Source: Geodermatophilus aquaeductus (lineage in GTDB: Bacteria > Actinomycetota > Actinomycetes > Mycobacteriales > Geodermatophilaceae). From it: a stretch of 64,000 bases of DNA. Position numbers and translations under genes: made by a program. Where the stretch lies: contig NZ_FXTJ01000001.1 in NCBI RefSeq assembly GCF_900182545.1, forward strand, positions 682,001 to 746,000, given 5' to 3'. Below, piece after piece: positions 1-9,082 of this stretch (the stretch's first letter is position 1; each line of letters starts with the position of its first letter). Below the pieces are notes generated by a model. The model did no database searches and had not been told where the DNA came from. It saw nothing but the letters and a program-made list of their open reading frames with translations.

Positions 1-498
<498 letters not shown>

Positions 499-502
<4 letters not shown>

Positions 503-1530
503 GCGCGGCGCGGCGCCCGGTGGCGTTCTCCGTCGCGGCGATGACCCCGCCCGTCACCACCGAGACCGACCGCTCCCCCGCCCGGTCGAGGGCCGGGTGC
601 CGGTCCCCCGGCGGACCGGGGCGGTCCTGCCGAGCGGTGGAGGGCGACGCCCGCGACGACGAGGGCGACCCCGAGGACCTCCAGCGTGCTGGGCACCTGG
701 GTCAGGACCACGACGCCGACGACCGTGGCGGTGGCCGGGAGCAGGGACACCATCAGCGCGTAGGTGGCACGGGAGAGCCGGGCCATGGCGAGCTGGTCGC
801 ACACGTAGGGGATGACCGACGAGGCGATGCCCACGCCGATCCCCGCGGCCAGCGCGACGGGGTCGAGGAACGCGGGAGCGGCCTGCCAGAGGCCGACCGG
901 CAGGGCGACCACCGACGCGATGACCATCGACAGGGCCAGGCCGTCGAGACCGGGGACCTGCCCGCTGCTGGCGACGCGGTGTGCCAGGACGACGTAGCCG
1001 GCGAACAGCAGGGCGTTGACGACGGCGAAGGCCACCCCGACCGGCTCGGCGACCAGGTGCACGTCGGTGAGCAGCCAGACCCCGGCCACGGCCGCGCCCA
1101 GCGCCGCGGCGTTGCGCACGCCACGCACCGCGAGCGCGGCGAGGGCCACGACCGGCACGAACTCGATCGCGGCGACGGTGCCCAGCGGCAGCCGGTCGAT
1201 GGCGAGGTAGAAGCAGCTGTTCATGACGGCGAGCACGGCTCCCCAGCCGAGGAGCAGCCGCCGGGTGCCGCGGTCGAGCGTCCCCCAGACCCGCCACGGC
1301 CTGCGCCACAGGGCCAGCACCAGGGCGGCCGACGCGATCCGCAACCACGCCACCCCGAGGACGTCGACCCGGGCGAAGAGCAGGACGGCGAAGGCCGGCC
1401 CCAGGTAGTGGAACACCGCGCTGACCACGAACCACGCGTGCGGCGGCACCCGCGCGACTCCCCGGCCCGGTCGACCGGGCGGCACGCCGACGTCGTCGGC
1501 AGAGCGGGTGCGGTGTCTCGGGGTCGCCAT
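499..1530 (-). CDS. EamA/DMT-family (RhtA-like) transporter
   Basis: A 343-residue inner-membrane protein of the drug/metabolite transporter superfamily with about ten predicted helices in two EamA repeats (about residues 25-150 and 165-290). RhtA-like members export amino acids such as threonine and homoserine. The start chosen is ATG at 1530 (MATPRHRT), because everything upstream in frame is Arg/Ser-rich non-membrane sequence that runs through the neighbouring gene; a GGAGG lies only one or two bases upstream, so the start is not certain. The gene is divergent from an Lrp/AsnC regulator starting about 60 bp away, a common arrangement for amino-acid exporters. The link to amino-acid export is therefore inference from family plus context. 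Confidence 0.8.
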
Positions 1531-1591
1531 GCCTCCAGCCTGCGAGAGTGGGGGCGCCGTGACCATGCACGAACGAAGGCGAGGCGCCCCT

Positions 1592-2083
1592 GTGACCTCC
1601 CGATCGGAAAGCAGCACCGGCAGAGGCGATCGCCCGGGACAGCGGCCCCTGGACGACGTCGACCGCCGCCTCCTCGCGTCGCTCACCGAGGACGCCCGGG
1701 CGTCGGCCGCGGAGCTCGCCCGGCGCGTGGGGATGTCGGCTCCCGCGGTCCGCGAGCGCATCGCGCGCCTGGAGGAGACGGGCGTCATCCGTGGCTACCG
1801 GCTCGACGTGGACCCCGCCGCGCTCGGTCTGCCGGTGACCGCGTGGGTGCGCGTCCGGCCTGGTCCGGGTCAGCTGCCGAGGATCGCCGACCTGGCCGCG
1901 CGGCTCCCCGAGGTGTCGGAGTGCCACCGGGTCTCCGGGGAGGACTGCTTCCTGCTCAAGGTGCACGCACCCTCCATCGCGGCCATGGAGGACCTGCTCG
2001 ACCGCTTCCTCCTGCACGGTCAGACGAACAGCTCCTTCGTCGTCTCCACCCCCGTCCCGCCGCGTCCCCCGTCACCGGGCTGA
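1592..2083 (+). CDS. Lrp/AsnC-family transcriptional regulator
   Basis: A 163-residue regulator with an N-terminal winged helix-turn-helix (PLDDVDRRLLASLTEDAR onwards, about residues 18-65) and a C-terminal RAM/AsnC ligand-binding domain (about 80-155). Lrp/AsnC proteins form dimers and octamers and sense amino acids. The GTG at 1592 is preferred because it leaves a family-like short leader before the HTH and has GAGG about eight bases upstream; GTG 1559 or ATG 1565 in the same frame would add 9-11 residues. It is divergent from the RhtA-like exporter, so control of that exporter is the natural hypothesis. Confidence 0.82.
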   Translation: MTSRSESSTGRGDRPGQRPLDDVDRRLLASLTEDARASAAELARRVGMSAPAVRERIARLEETGVIRGYRLDVDPAALGLPVTAWVRVRPGPGQLPRIADLAARLPEVSECHRVSGEDCFLLKVHAPSIAAMEDLLDRFLLHGQTNSSFVVSTPVPPRPPSPG

Positions 2084-2179
2084 CCGTGGTGGGGGCCGTG
2101 GTGGCGGGCGCTCGTGTCGGACCCGCCCCCTAGCCTCGCCGCGCCGCGGCCGCCCGGGTCCGGCAGGGCGGAGGACGAC

Positions 2180-3103
2180 GTGGACCGGACCCTGCGCATC
2201 GCGGTCGCCACGTGCGCGGCCGCTCCGGACCTCGACGAGGACGGACCGCTGCTGCTCGACGCCCTGGCGGCCACCGGCGTCGAGGCGACCGCGGCGGTCT
2301 GGGACGACCCCGACGTCGACTGGGCACGGTTCGACGGGGTCCTCGTCCGCAGCACGTGGGACCACCCCCTGCGCCGGGACGCCTTCCTCTCCTGGGCCCG
2401 CGGCTGCCGCGCGACGGTCAACGCCGCGGAGGTCCTCGCCTGGAACACCGACAAGCGCTACCTGCAGGGGACCTGTCGCGGGCCGGGGTGCCCACGGTCC
2501 CGACGGTGTTCCTCGCCCCGGGTGGGACGGCGGCGGCGCTGCCCGACGTCGGCGACGTCGTCGTCAAGCCCGCCGTGAGCGGGAGCGCCGCCGGCACCGG
2601 CCGGTTCCCGGGCGTGTCCGACCCCGGCGCGGTGGCCCTGCTGGCCGAGCTCCACGCGCACGGACGCACCGCGATGGTCCAGCCGTACCTGCCCGGCATC
2701 GACACCCGCGGCGAGACCAGCATTGTGTTCCTCGGCGGCGAGTTCTCCCACGCCGTCCGCCGCGAACCGCTGCTGGGGGCGCCCGGGGTCCGCCGGGCCG
2801 TCGTCGTCGCCGACGTCCTCGGCACGGTGCGCCGGGTCGAGCCGGACGCCGCCCAGCTCGCGGTGGCCGCCGCCGCGCTCGACGCGGCACCCGGCGGGCG
2901 ACGCGCGCTGTCCCACGCGCGCGTCGACGTCATCCCGGGGGACTCGGGGCCGGTCCTGCTCGAGCTCGAGGTCACCGACTGCTTCCTCTTCCTGGGGCAC
3001 GGCGGAGCCGGCGGCCCGGGTACGGTTCGCCGAGCACGTCCTGGGCCGGCTGCTCCCGGACGGGGTCCCGACCCGGTCCGGCCGACCGCATCCGGGCTCC
3101 TGA
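2180..3103 (+). pseudogene. ATP-grasp domain protein, two compensating frameshifts
   Basis: Across two frames this stretch encodes about 307 residues of the RimK-like ATP-grasp family common in actinobacteria: the N-terminal RIAVATCA strand, the motif WNTDKRYL, GVPTVPTVFLAPGG, VVKPAVSGSAAG (nucleotide loop), VQPYLPGI and LELEVTD near the metal site. GTG 2180 has GGAGG six bases upstream. Reading leaves the first frame in a GGGG run at about 2467-2470, where one missing G would restore QGDLSRAGVP. It returns to the original frame in a second GGGG run at about 2995-2998, where one extra G would explain the shift, and continues as RFAEHVLGRLLPDG to the stop at 3103. Net frame is restored, so a pair of homopolymer sequencing errors is as likely as real decay. 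The substrate of the family is unknown. Confidence 0.7.
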
Positions 3104-3141
3104 GCACGACCGGCGACAGCGCAGGGGGTGCGAGCCGCACG

Positions 3142-3700
3142 ATGGCCGACGTGCGGGGACGGACCAGGCGCGCACGGCTCGCCGGCCGCGGCGCCGACGT
3201 GGTCCTGGTCGCCGTGCGCGAGCTGCGACTCACGCTCGGGCTGCTCCTGATCCTGTTCGTCACGTCGGAGACCTGGCGCTACGTCGGCCGGATGGGCACC
3301 GTCCGCCTGGTCCTGCTCGTCGTGGCGGCGCTCACCGCCGCCGCTCGGACCGTCGGTGGCCCGGCGCGCGGCGGCGCGGGTCGCCGCCGAGGTCGTCTCG
3401 GTCGACGCCGGACTGGTGGCCGAGTGGTCGGGCAGCCGCGACGGCGTCCTGGTCTCCCTGGGGGCGGCGGACCCGCCCCTGGTCGTGACCCGGCAGCTGC
3501 TCCAGGTCGCGGCGTTCCTGGCCGCCCTGGGCGGCCTGTCCTTCGCCGTCGAGGTCATCGCGGACGCCGGCACCCGCGAGACACTCGTCCGCGACCTGGT
3601 CGTGCGCGCGGACGTGGCTCCCGAGGGCGCGCAGGGGCCCGCGGGGAGCGGTCCGCACGCGGGTTCCCGCGGCAGGGTGGCACGACGGAGGACCGGCTGA
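3142..3700 (+). pseudogene. actinobacterial integral membrane protein, disrupted remnant
   Basis: From ATG 3142 one frame gives a basic leader and two hydrophobic segments (LRLTLGLLLILFVTSETW; VRLVLLVVAALTAAA). That frame then loses membrane character near 3345, and a neighbouring frame from about 3356 to the stop at 3700 gives an acidic stretch and a C-terminal helix (LLQVAAFLAALGGLSFAVEV) ending in RETLVRDLVVRADVA. From memory this layout resembles a family of uncharacterised actinobacterial membrane proteins whose last helix is followed by a short soluble tail. The middle region of that family seems missing, so a frameshift plus internal deletion is proposed. It lies directly after another frame-disrupted gene. 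Two small independent genes are the alternative. Confidence 0.45.
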
Positions 3701-3803
3701 CCGGAGGACGTCGCGCCGGACCCCTCAGCCCGGTACCCGCGCCCCTGCGGGGACCGGGCGCCCGGCCGGGCCGTCCTGCTGGCCTGACGGGGCGCAGCGC
3801 CGT

Positions 3804-4463
3804 TCAGGGCCGCGCCTCCTCCTGGAGTCCACGCAGATCGGCGCGTTCCAGACGGGGACCGCCGGGAGCGCGCCGCCCCGGCGAGGGCCGCAGACCCTCG
3901 ACGAGGAGGTCCAGGTGGCGGTGGGCCAGTTCCTCGTCGAGCGCCGGGGGCACGGGGCCGGGCAGCGGCCGGCTGAGCCGCACGAGCAGCGTGCCGATGT
4001 CGCCGAAGGTGACGTCCGCGGGCAGGGAGCCGTCGGCGTGCGCCTCGTCGACGACGCGCTGGACGAGCCCGGCGCTGGCCTCCCGCGCGCTCTGCAGGTC
4101 GTCGTCCGCCGGGTCGAGGATGTCCAGGACCAGGGGGATGACCGCCGAGACGCGGGCGTCGAGCGCCGCGTGCATGTAGCGGACCAGCGCGGCGAAGCCG
4201 TCGGTCTCCTCGCTCAGCGCCGCAGCGGCGGCCCGGGCGGTCCGTTCCAGCGCGTCGAGGACGACGGCGCGCAACAGCGCCGAGCGGTCGGGGAAGCGCC
4301 GGTACAGCGTGGCGATGCCCACCCCCGCCCGCCGGGCGATCTCGTCCAGCGGAGCGCCTGCCCCCCGCTCCACGACGACGTCGCGAGCGGCCGCCAGCAA
4401 CTGCTCGGCGTTGCGCCGGGCGTCGGCCCGCAGGGGCCGGGTCTCCCGCACCTCCCCTGCCAT
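3804..4463 (-). CDS. TetR-family transcriptional repressor
   Basis: A 219-residue regulator. Residues about 13-60 form the TetR N-terminal DNA-binding domain, with the recognition part APLDEIARRAGVGIATLYRRFPDRSALL; the rest is the helical ligand/dimer domain, resembling the SbtR/TetR_C_7-like type. The start is ATG 4463 (MAGEVRE); upstream in-frame sequence crosses the divergent gene and is rejected. It is divergent from an NTF2-like gene 106 bp away, and an inverted repeat lies in the promoter between them, consistent with control of that gene pair and probably of itself. The ligand cannot be inferred. Confidence 0.88.
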   Translation of the reverse strand: MAGEVRETRPLRADARRNAEQLLAAARDVVVERGAGAPLDEIARRAGVGIATLYRRFPDRSALLRAVVLDALERTARAAAAALSEETDGFAALVRYMHAALDARVSAVIPLVLDILDPADDDLQSAREASAGLVQRVVDEAHADGSLPADVTFGDIGTLLVRLSRPLPGPVPPALDEELAHRHLDLLVEGLRPSPGRRAPGGPRLERADLRGLQEEARP

Positions 4464-4526
4464 CCGGACCTCCAAGCGGAGAACGATCCTCCGGTTGTCT
4501 TGACGCGCCCCTCTGTCGGGAGGACG

Positions 4527-4556
4527 CTGAACCGGAGGCCAATCCTCCACTAGGAT
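4527..4556 (+). promoter_or_regulatory. promoter with TetR-type operator
   Basis: CTGAAC (4527-4532) and TAGGAT (4551-4556) are 18 bp apart and fit -35 and -10 elements, placing transcription only a few bases before the ATG at 4570. A perfect inverted repeat, GGAGG-CCAAT-CCTCC (4534-4548), fills the spacer. A related block, CGGAG-AACGAT-CCTCCG, lies nearer the TetR gene at about 4476-4492. Placement between -35 and -10 is classic for a TetR-type repressor. The factor assignment is inference. Confidence 0.45.
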
Positions 4557-4569
4557 CGGAGAGTCCACC

Positions 4570-4959
4570 ATGGACGACGTCCGAGAGATGCAGGACCGGT
4601 TCGACCGGGCGGAGCTCGTCGCCGACCGGGACACCCTGCGCGACCTGATCGCCGAGGACTTCCTGTCGATCGGCCCCCGGGGCTTCGTGCTGGACAAGCC
4701 GCAGTGGATCGCCCGCCACGACGAGTTCCGCTACGAGCAGCTCGAGACCAGCGAGATGGACGTGCGCCGCTACGGCGACACCGCCGTCGTCCGGGACGTG
4801 CAGCGCAACCGGGCCACCTACCAGGACCACCCGGTGGCGGTGGCCACCCGGGTCGGCCAGGTCTGGGTGCGCCAGGAGGAGCGCTGGCAGCTCGTGGCCA
4901 TCCAGTTCAGCCCCCTGGCGGAGGAGCCGCCCGTCCTGCCGGGAGGAGCGGCGCGATGA
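4570..4959 (+). CDS. NTF2-like (DUF4440/SnoaL-type) protein
   Basis: A 129-residue single-domain alpha+beta-barrel protein. It shows the typical order: N-terminal helices (MQDRFDRAELVADRDTLRDLIAEDF), a strand with SIGPRG, helix DKPQWIARH, then strands ending WQLVAIQFSPL. Members include small enzymes, isomerases and pure ligand-binding proteins, so activity cannot be assigned. It sits directly behind the operator-like repeat and overlaps the next gene by four bases (ATGA), so the two are very probably co-transcribed and translationally coupled under the divergent TetR regulator. Confidence 0.78.
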   Translation: MDDVREMQDRFDRAELVADRDTLRDLIAEDFLSIGPRGFVLDKPQWIARHDEFRYEQLETSEMDVRRYGDTAVVRDVQRNRATYQDHPVAVATRVGQVWVRQEERWQLVAIQFSPLAEEPPVLPGGAAR

Positions 4960-5636
4960 CCGCCACCGCCCTCACCCCCGACCGCGGCGCGCTCAGCGGG
5001 CCGGCCTCCGGGGCGTTGTTCCTCGCCGGGGTGGCCGGCGCACTCGGGACCTCTGACGTGCCCTATCCCCGTCCCGGGTCGGATGCGACGGCGATCCGCC
5101 GGTTCTTCCAGGGGAACCGCGGCGCGGCGCGGGTCAGCGCGACCGGGCAACTGCTCTCCGCCGCGGCCCTGGCCCGCTTCACCGCCTCGGTGGTGCGCCT
5201 GGCCGCACCCGCGGGCCGCACCGTCCAGACGGCGGCCGCGGTGGGCGGCGCCGTCGCCGTGGCCTCGCTGACCGCCTCCTCGGCCCTGACCGCGGCGCTC
5301 ACCACCGACCGCGCCGCGGACGACGACCGCGCCGTCGCGCTGCACCGCCGCGCGTTCCTGGCCGGCGGCGTCGTCCACGGTGCCGGGTTCGGCCTGCTCG
5401 TCGGGGCCCTCGGCGTCGCCGGGGGACGCACCGGCCTGTTGTCCGGCGCGCTGTCGCGGGCGGCGCTGGGCTCGGCCGCCGCCGGCCTGCTGGCGCCGCT
5501 GTACCTGGTGGCAGGACCCGCCGCCTGGGCGATCCCGGCCGGGCGGTTCAGCGGACTGCTGATCTCCGCGGTCAGCGGCGTCCGGATGGCGCGGGGCCGG
5601 CCCGGTGTCCGGCGTCTCCGCGACGTCGTGCGCTGA
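4956..5636 (+). CDS. hypothetical membrane protein (about 5-6 TM)
   Basis: A 226-residue protein starting at the ATG that overlaps the stop of the preceding NTF2-like gene. Hydrophobic, Ala/Leu/Gly-rich segments lie near residues 15-30, 65-85, 90-115, 130-155, 160-185 and 190-210, so it should be an integral membrane protein. A short, probably extracytoplasmic loop after helix 1 reads DVPYPRPGSDATAIRRFFQGN, a pattern seen in actinobacterial multi-pass proteins of the DUF4386-like kind. I do not recognise a catalytic motif. Co-expression with the NTF2-like protein under TetR control is suggested by the overlap. Confidence 0.65.
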   Translation: MTATALTPDRGALSGPASGALFLAGVAGALGTSDVPYPRPGSDATAIRRFFQGNRGAARVSATGQLLSAAALARFTASVVRLAAPAGRTVQTAAAVGGAVAVASLTASSALTAALTTDRAADDDRAVALHRRAFLAGGVVHGAGFGLLVGALGVAGGRTGLLSGALSRAALGSAAAGLLAPLYLVAGPAAWAIPAGRFSGLLISAVSGVRMARGRPGVRRLRDVVR

Positions 5637-5730
5637 CGCCCCTCGCTCGCTGCACCCTCCCGGATGTCGAGGATGCGCCGTCGGTTCCGTCCCCGCGGTG
5701 GAATGACCGGACGAGCACGGGAGGCACCCC

Positions 5731-6174
5731 ATGGCACGCATCCGACGCTTCGACCACGTCGGCATCACGGTCGCCGACCTCGACAGGGTGACGGCGTTCT
5801 TCGTCGGGCTCGGTCTCGAGGTCGAGGGCGAGCGGATGCCGATCGAGGGCGAGTTCCTGGACACCGTCATCGGCATCCCCGGCGCCCGCACCGAGATCGT
5901 CATGCTGCGGCCGCCCGACGGGGGGACCCGGCTGGAGCTGTCCAGCTTCGTCCGTCCCGAGCACGAGCCGGGGCGGCCCGGCGCGATGGCGACCGAGCTG
6001 GGGCTGCGCAACGTGGCCTTCGAGGTCGACGACCTGCAGGCGGCCGTCGAGCGACTGGCCGCGGACGGCTACGGCCTGGTCGGCGGCATCGGGGAGTACG
6101 AGCACGTCTGGCGCATGGCGTACGTGCGTGGCCCGGAGGGCATCATCGTGTCCCTCTCCGAGCGGATCGGCTGA
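5731..6174 (+). CDS. VOC-superfamily (glyoxalase-like) protein
   Basis: A 147-residue two-module protein of the vicinal-oxygen-chelate fold. Family metal-ligand positions are His9 (FDHVGI), Glu69 (RLELSSF) and Glu136 (PEGIIV); the usual second His is replaced by Asn94 (GLRNVAFEV). Enzymes of this fold include glyoxalase I, ring-cleavage dioxygenases and methylmalonyl-CoA epimerase. The length and the closing motif (RGPEGIIVSLSE) fit the short actinobacterial VOC proteins of unknown substrate. ATG 5731 has GGGAGGC upstream. The gene is monocistronic and converges on the small gene ending at 6205. Confidence 0.82.
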   Translation: MARIRRFDHVGITVADLDRVTAFFVGLGLEVEGERMPIEGEFLDTVIGIPGARTEIVMLRPPDGGTRLELSSFVRPEHEPGRPGAMATELGLRNVAFEVDDLQAAVERLAADGYGLVGGIGEYEHVWRMAYVRGPEGIIVSLSERIG

Positions 6175-6185
6175 CGCGGCCGCCG

Positions 6186-6206
6186 GAGCCGGCCCGTCGC
6201 CGGCTC
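6186..6206. terminator. hairpin between convergent genes
   Basis: Perfect 7-bp arms GAGCCGG / CCGGCTC with a 7-nt loop lie 11 bases after the VOC gene stop and touch the stop of the minus-strand small gene. No T-tract is seen, as usual for actinobacterial terminators. Confidence 0.45.
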
Positions 6207-6444
6207 AGCCGCTGAGCCGAGCCCGGAGCAGCTGCTTGCCCTGCTCGGCGCCCTTGCGGCTGTCCGCCTGCGCCTTGCGGAAGAGGTCGGCGAGCTCGCT
6301 GTCGCCGTCGCGGTCGACGTCCTGGACGTAGGTCTCCAGCCGGAGCGCGTTGCTCAGGCACTGCTCGGTGAACCAGACGAGGTTGTAGTCCTTGTCCTTG
6401 GTGCCGGTGACCTGTCCGGTCTCCTGGCCGCTACCACTGGTCAT
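6205..6444 (-). CDS. small conserved hypothetical protein
   Basis: A 79-residue soluble, charged protein starting at ATG 6444 with AGGAGC about six bases upstream. The core TKDKDYNLVWFTEQCLSNALRLETYVQDVDRDGDSELADLFRKAQ looks like two amphipathic helices with a single Cys; the C-terminus (SRKGAEQGKQLLRARLSG) is basic. It resembles short actinobacterial proteins without known function, and I cannot assign one. It lies directly downstream of the GGDEF-EAL gene on the same strand (34-bp gap), so the two may be co-transcribed. Confidence 0.7.
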   Translation of the reverse strand: MTSGSGQETGQVTGTKDKDYNLVWFTEQCLSNALRLETYVQDVDRDGDSELADLFRKAQADSRKGAEQGKQLLRARLSG

Positions 6445-6478
6445 GGCCTGCTCCTCTGCTCGAGTGAGGGGTCCCGGT

Positions 6479-8986
6479 CTACTCGCCGGCGGCCGGCAGG
6501 TCCACCCGTTCGCGCCCGGGGCGCGAGGACCGTCCCGTCGGCTGGTCCGGTGACCGACGCCGGGGAGCCGGCACCCGGGAGCTCGACCGCAGGAGCGAGT
6601 CGATCTCGCCGGCGCCCATCGGCCGCCCGAACAGCCAGCCCTGCACGGCGTTGCACCCGAGAGCGCGCAGCGCGTCGAGCTGCTCGGCGGTCTCCACGCC
6701 CTCGGCGACGACGTCCAGTCCCAGGCTGCGGCCCATGGCGACCATGGCACCGGCGATCGACCCGGCTCCCGCGCGTCCGTCCAGCGTGGCGATGAAGGAC
6801 CGGTCGATCTTCAGGCGGTCCACGGGCAGCACCCGGAGCCGGCCGAACGACGAGTGGCCCGTCCCGAAGTCGTCGATCGCGATGGAGACGCCGAGCGCCC
6901 GGACCTCCTGCAGCGTGCGGGCCGCCTCGTCGGCGCAACTCGTCGTCGCCGTCTCGGTGACCTCGATCTCCAGCCGGCCGGGATCGATCCCCGCCGCCCG
7001 CGCGCTCGACCCGACGGAAGGCGCGAGGTCCCCCCGGGCCAGCCGGTGGGCGGAGATGTTGACCGCGACCCGCAGCCGCGGGAGCCCTGCGGCGTCCCAC
7101 GCGGCGAGCTGCCGGCAGGCCTCGGCGAGCGCCCAGTCGTCGATGAGGTCGACCGTCCCGGTGCTCTCCGCCACGGGGATGAAGGTGTCGGGCAGGACGA
7201 GGCCGCGCGCGGGGTGGTGCCACCGGGCCAGGGCCTCGACGCCCGTGACCCGACCGGAGCGCAGGTCGACCTGCGGCTGGTAGAGGAGGGAGAACTGCCC
7301 GCTCCCGGCCGCCGTGCGGAGGTCGCGCGCCAGCTGGGTCTGGGCGACGACGTGCTCGCGCATGGCCGGCTCGAAGACGGCGAACCGGTTCCGTCCGGCG
7401 GCCTTCGCCGCGTACATCGCGATGTCGGCGTCGCTGAGGACCTCGTCGGGGTCCCGTCCGTCCGCCGGGTCGACGAGCGCGATCCCGATGCTGCAGCCGA
7501 CCTCGAAGGTCTCCGGCCCCCACGACACGGGGGCGTTGGCCGCGGCGATCAGGCGCCCGGCGACGGCGCCGACCTCGTCCCGGCCGTGCGCCGCGGGGAC
7601 GAGCACCACGAACTCGTCCCCGCCGAGGCGGGCGACGGTGTCCTCCGGGCGCACGCACGACCGGAGCCGGGAGGCGACGGCCGTCAGCACCGCGTCCCCG
7701 GCACCGTGGCCGTGGACGTCGTTGACGGCCTTGAAGTCGTCGAGGTCGAGCAGCAGGACAGCGCCGGGACCGGTGCGGCGGGCCGACAGCACGGCCCCGA
7801 GCCGGTCCCGCAGCAGGACGCGGTTGGCCAGCCCGGTCAGGGAGTCGTGCAGCGCGAGCCGGGTCAGCTCCCCCGCCTGCTCCCGGAGCCGCTCGGCGGC
7901 ACTGACCGCCTCGGCCTGCGCCCGCTTCTGCTCGGTGACGTCCCGCACGATGGCGGCGTGCCCGGTGAGCGCCCCGTCGTCGTCCCTGATGGCGGAGACG
8001 GTGAGCAGCGCCGGGAAGACCGAGCCGTCCCTGCGCCGGTGCAGCCGCTCCACGCGGAGGCTGCCCACCTCGTGCAGCGAGTCGAGCGCCGGCCCCACGA
8101 GTTGTTGCCCGCTGGGGGCGACCAGCGTGCGGACGTGGCGGCCGAGGACGTCGGCGGCCGCGTGGCCGTAGAGCCGTTCCGCTCCCGGGTTCCAGGTCTC
8201 GATCCGCCCGTCGGGACCGGCGGTGAACACCGCGTCGTCGGTGCACTGCACGACGGCCGCCAGGCGCACCAGCTCGTCGCGCTGTGCCCACAGCTCGGCG
8301 GTGCGCTCCGACACCAGCCGCTCGACGAGCTCGCGCCGGTCCTCGAAGTGGCGCCAGGCCACGAAGCACGCCCAGCTCTCCAGCAGGATGAGGACGGCGT
8401 GCAGCAGCGCCATCTGCGCCACGGACTGGCCGTGCATGAACACCGAGCCGTGCACCAGCGAGCCGAGCACGGCGTGGTGCAGGGCCACGAAGCCGACGGC
8501 CAGGACGAAGGGCACCGGGGTCGCGTAGAGCGCGGCCAGGGGCAGCAGGGCGAAGAAGAGGAAGTGCGCCTCGGTGCGCCCACCCGAGACGTGCACGACC
8601 ACGGCCGCCGCCGTCATCAGCCCGACGGCCGCGACGTTGGCCCGCTCACCCCGGGTGAGGAACGGCAGGGCCGCGACCGTCCCCAGGGCCGCGACGGGCG
8701 CGGCGAGGCCGCCGGCGCCGAGGACGGAGTGGCCGGCGACGAGCGCGTAGCCGGCGACGGCGACGGTCAGCGCGGCCAGGGTCCGCAGGACGAAGCGGTG
8801 GTGCTGCTGCCACTGCTCGTCCGGGAGGTGGCGGCCGCAGGGCAGCGCACGGGCCGCGCGGGCGAGCAGGCCGGGCGGAGGGGGATCGACGGAGCCGATC
8901 GCGGACGGGCCGTCCGTCGTGCCGTCCCCGGCCCGGACGCCGGTCGTCCCCACGGCGGTGCTCTCGGTCTCGTCGCGCACTCCCAC
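6479..8986 (-). CDS. membrane PAS-GGDEF-EAL cyclic-di-GMP enzyme
   Basis: An approximately 835-residue bifunctional-looking c-di-GMP protein. Order: about six or seven transmembrane helices (sensor/anchor), a linker helix, a PAS domain (TDDAVFTAGPDGRIETWNPGAERLYG), a GGDEF domain with intact RLGGDEF and an RPED I-site exactly five residues upstream, and an EAL domain with intact GVEALARWHHP, VNIS, IDDFGTG, DRLKIDRSF, AEGVET and QGWLFGRP. Both catalytic sites therefore look competent, and product inhibition is likely. The start is uncertain: GTG 8986 is used, GTG 8980 or 8953 are alternatives, and the ATG further upstream would run into the divergent NTF2-like gene. It probably tunes motility or attachment, which fits the chemotaxis island elsewhere in the window. 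Confidence 0.88.
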   Translation of the reverse strand: MGVRDETESTAVGTTGVRAGDGTTDGPSAIGSVDPPPPGLLARAARALPCGRHLPDEQWQQHHRFVLRTLAALTVAVAGYALVAGHSVLGAGGLAAPVAALGTVAALPFLTRGERANVAAVGLMTAAAVVVHVSGGRTEAHFLFFALLPLAALYATPVPFVLAVGFVALHHAVLGSLVHGSVFMHGQSVAQMALLHAVLILLESWACFVAWRHFEDRRELVERLVSERTAELWAQRDELVRLAAVVQCTDDAVFTAGPDGRIETWNPGAERLYGHAAADVLGRHVRTLVAPSGQQLVGPALDSLHEVGSLRVERLHRRRDGSVFPALLTVSAIRDDDGALTGHAAIVRDVTEQKRAQAEAVSAAERLREQAGELTRLALHDSLTGLANRVLLRDRLGAVLSARRTGPGAVLLLDLDDFKAVNDVHGHGAGDAVLTAVASRLRSCVRPEDTVARLGGDEFVVLVPAAHGRDEVGAVAGRLIAAANAPVSWGPETFEVGCSIGIALVDPADGRDPDEVLSDADIAMYAAKAAGRNRFAVFEPAMREHVVAQTQLARDLRTAAGSGQFSLLYQPQVDLRSGRVTGVEALARWHHPARGLVLPDTFIPVAESTGTVDLIDDWALAEACRQLAAWDAAGLPRLRVAVNISAHRLARGDLAPSVGSSARAAGIDPGRLEIEVTETATTSCADEAARTLQEVRALGVSIAIDDFGTGHSSFGRLRVLPVDRLKIDRSFIATLDGRAGAGSIAGAMVAMGRSLGLDVVAEGVETAEQLDALRALGCNAVQGWLFGRPMGAGEIDSLLRSSSRVPAPRRRSPDQPTGRSSRPGRERVDLPAAGE

Positions 8987-9082
8987 AGCCGCCGTATCGG
9001 AACGAGATCGGCTCTTCTCAACGCGACTCCCCCCGTCGAGGGAGGGCTGTCCGGGTGCCCGTCCCCGGAGGAGCATCGGCGC

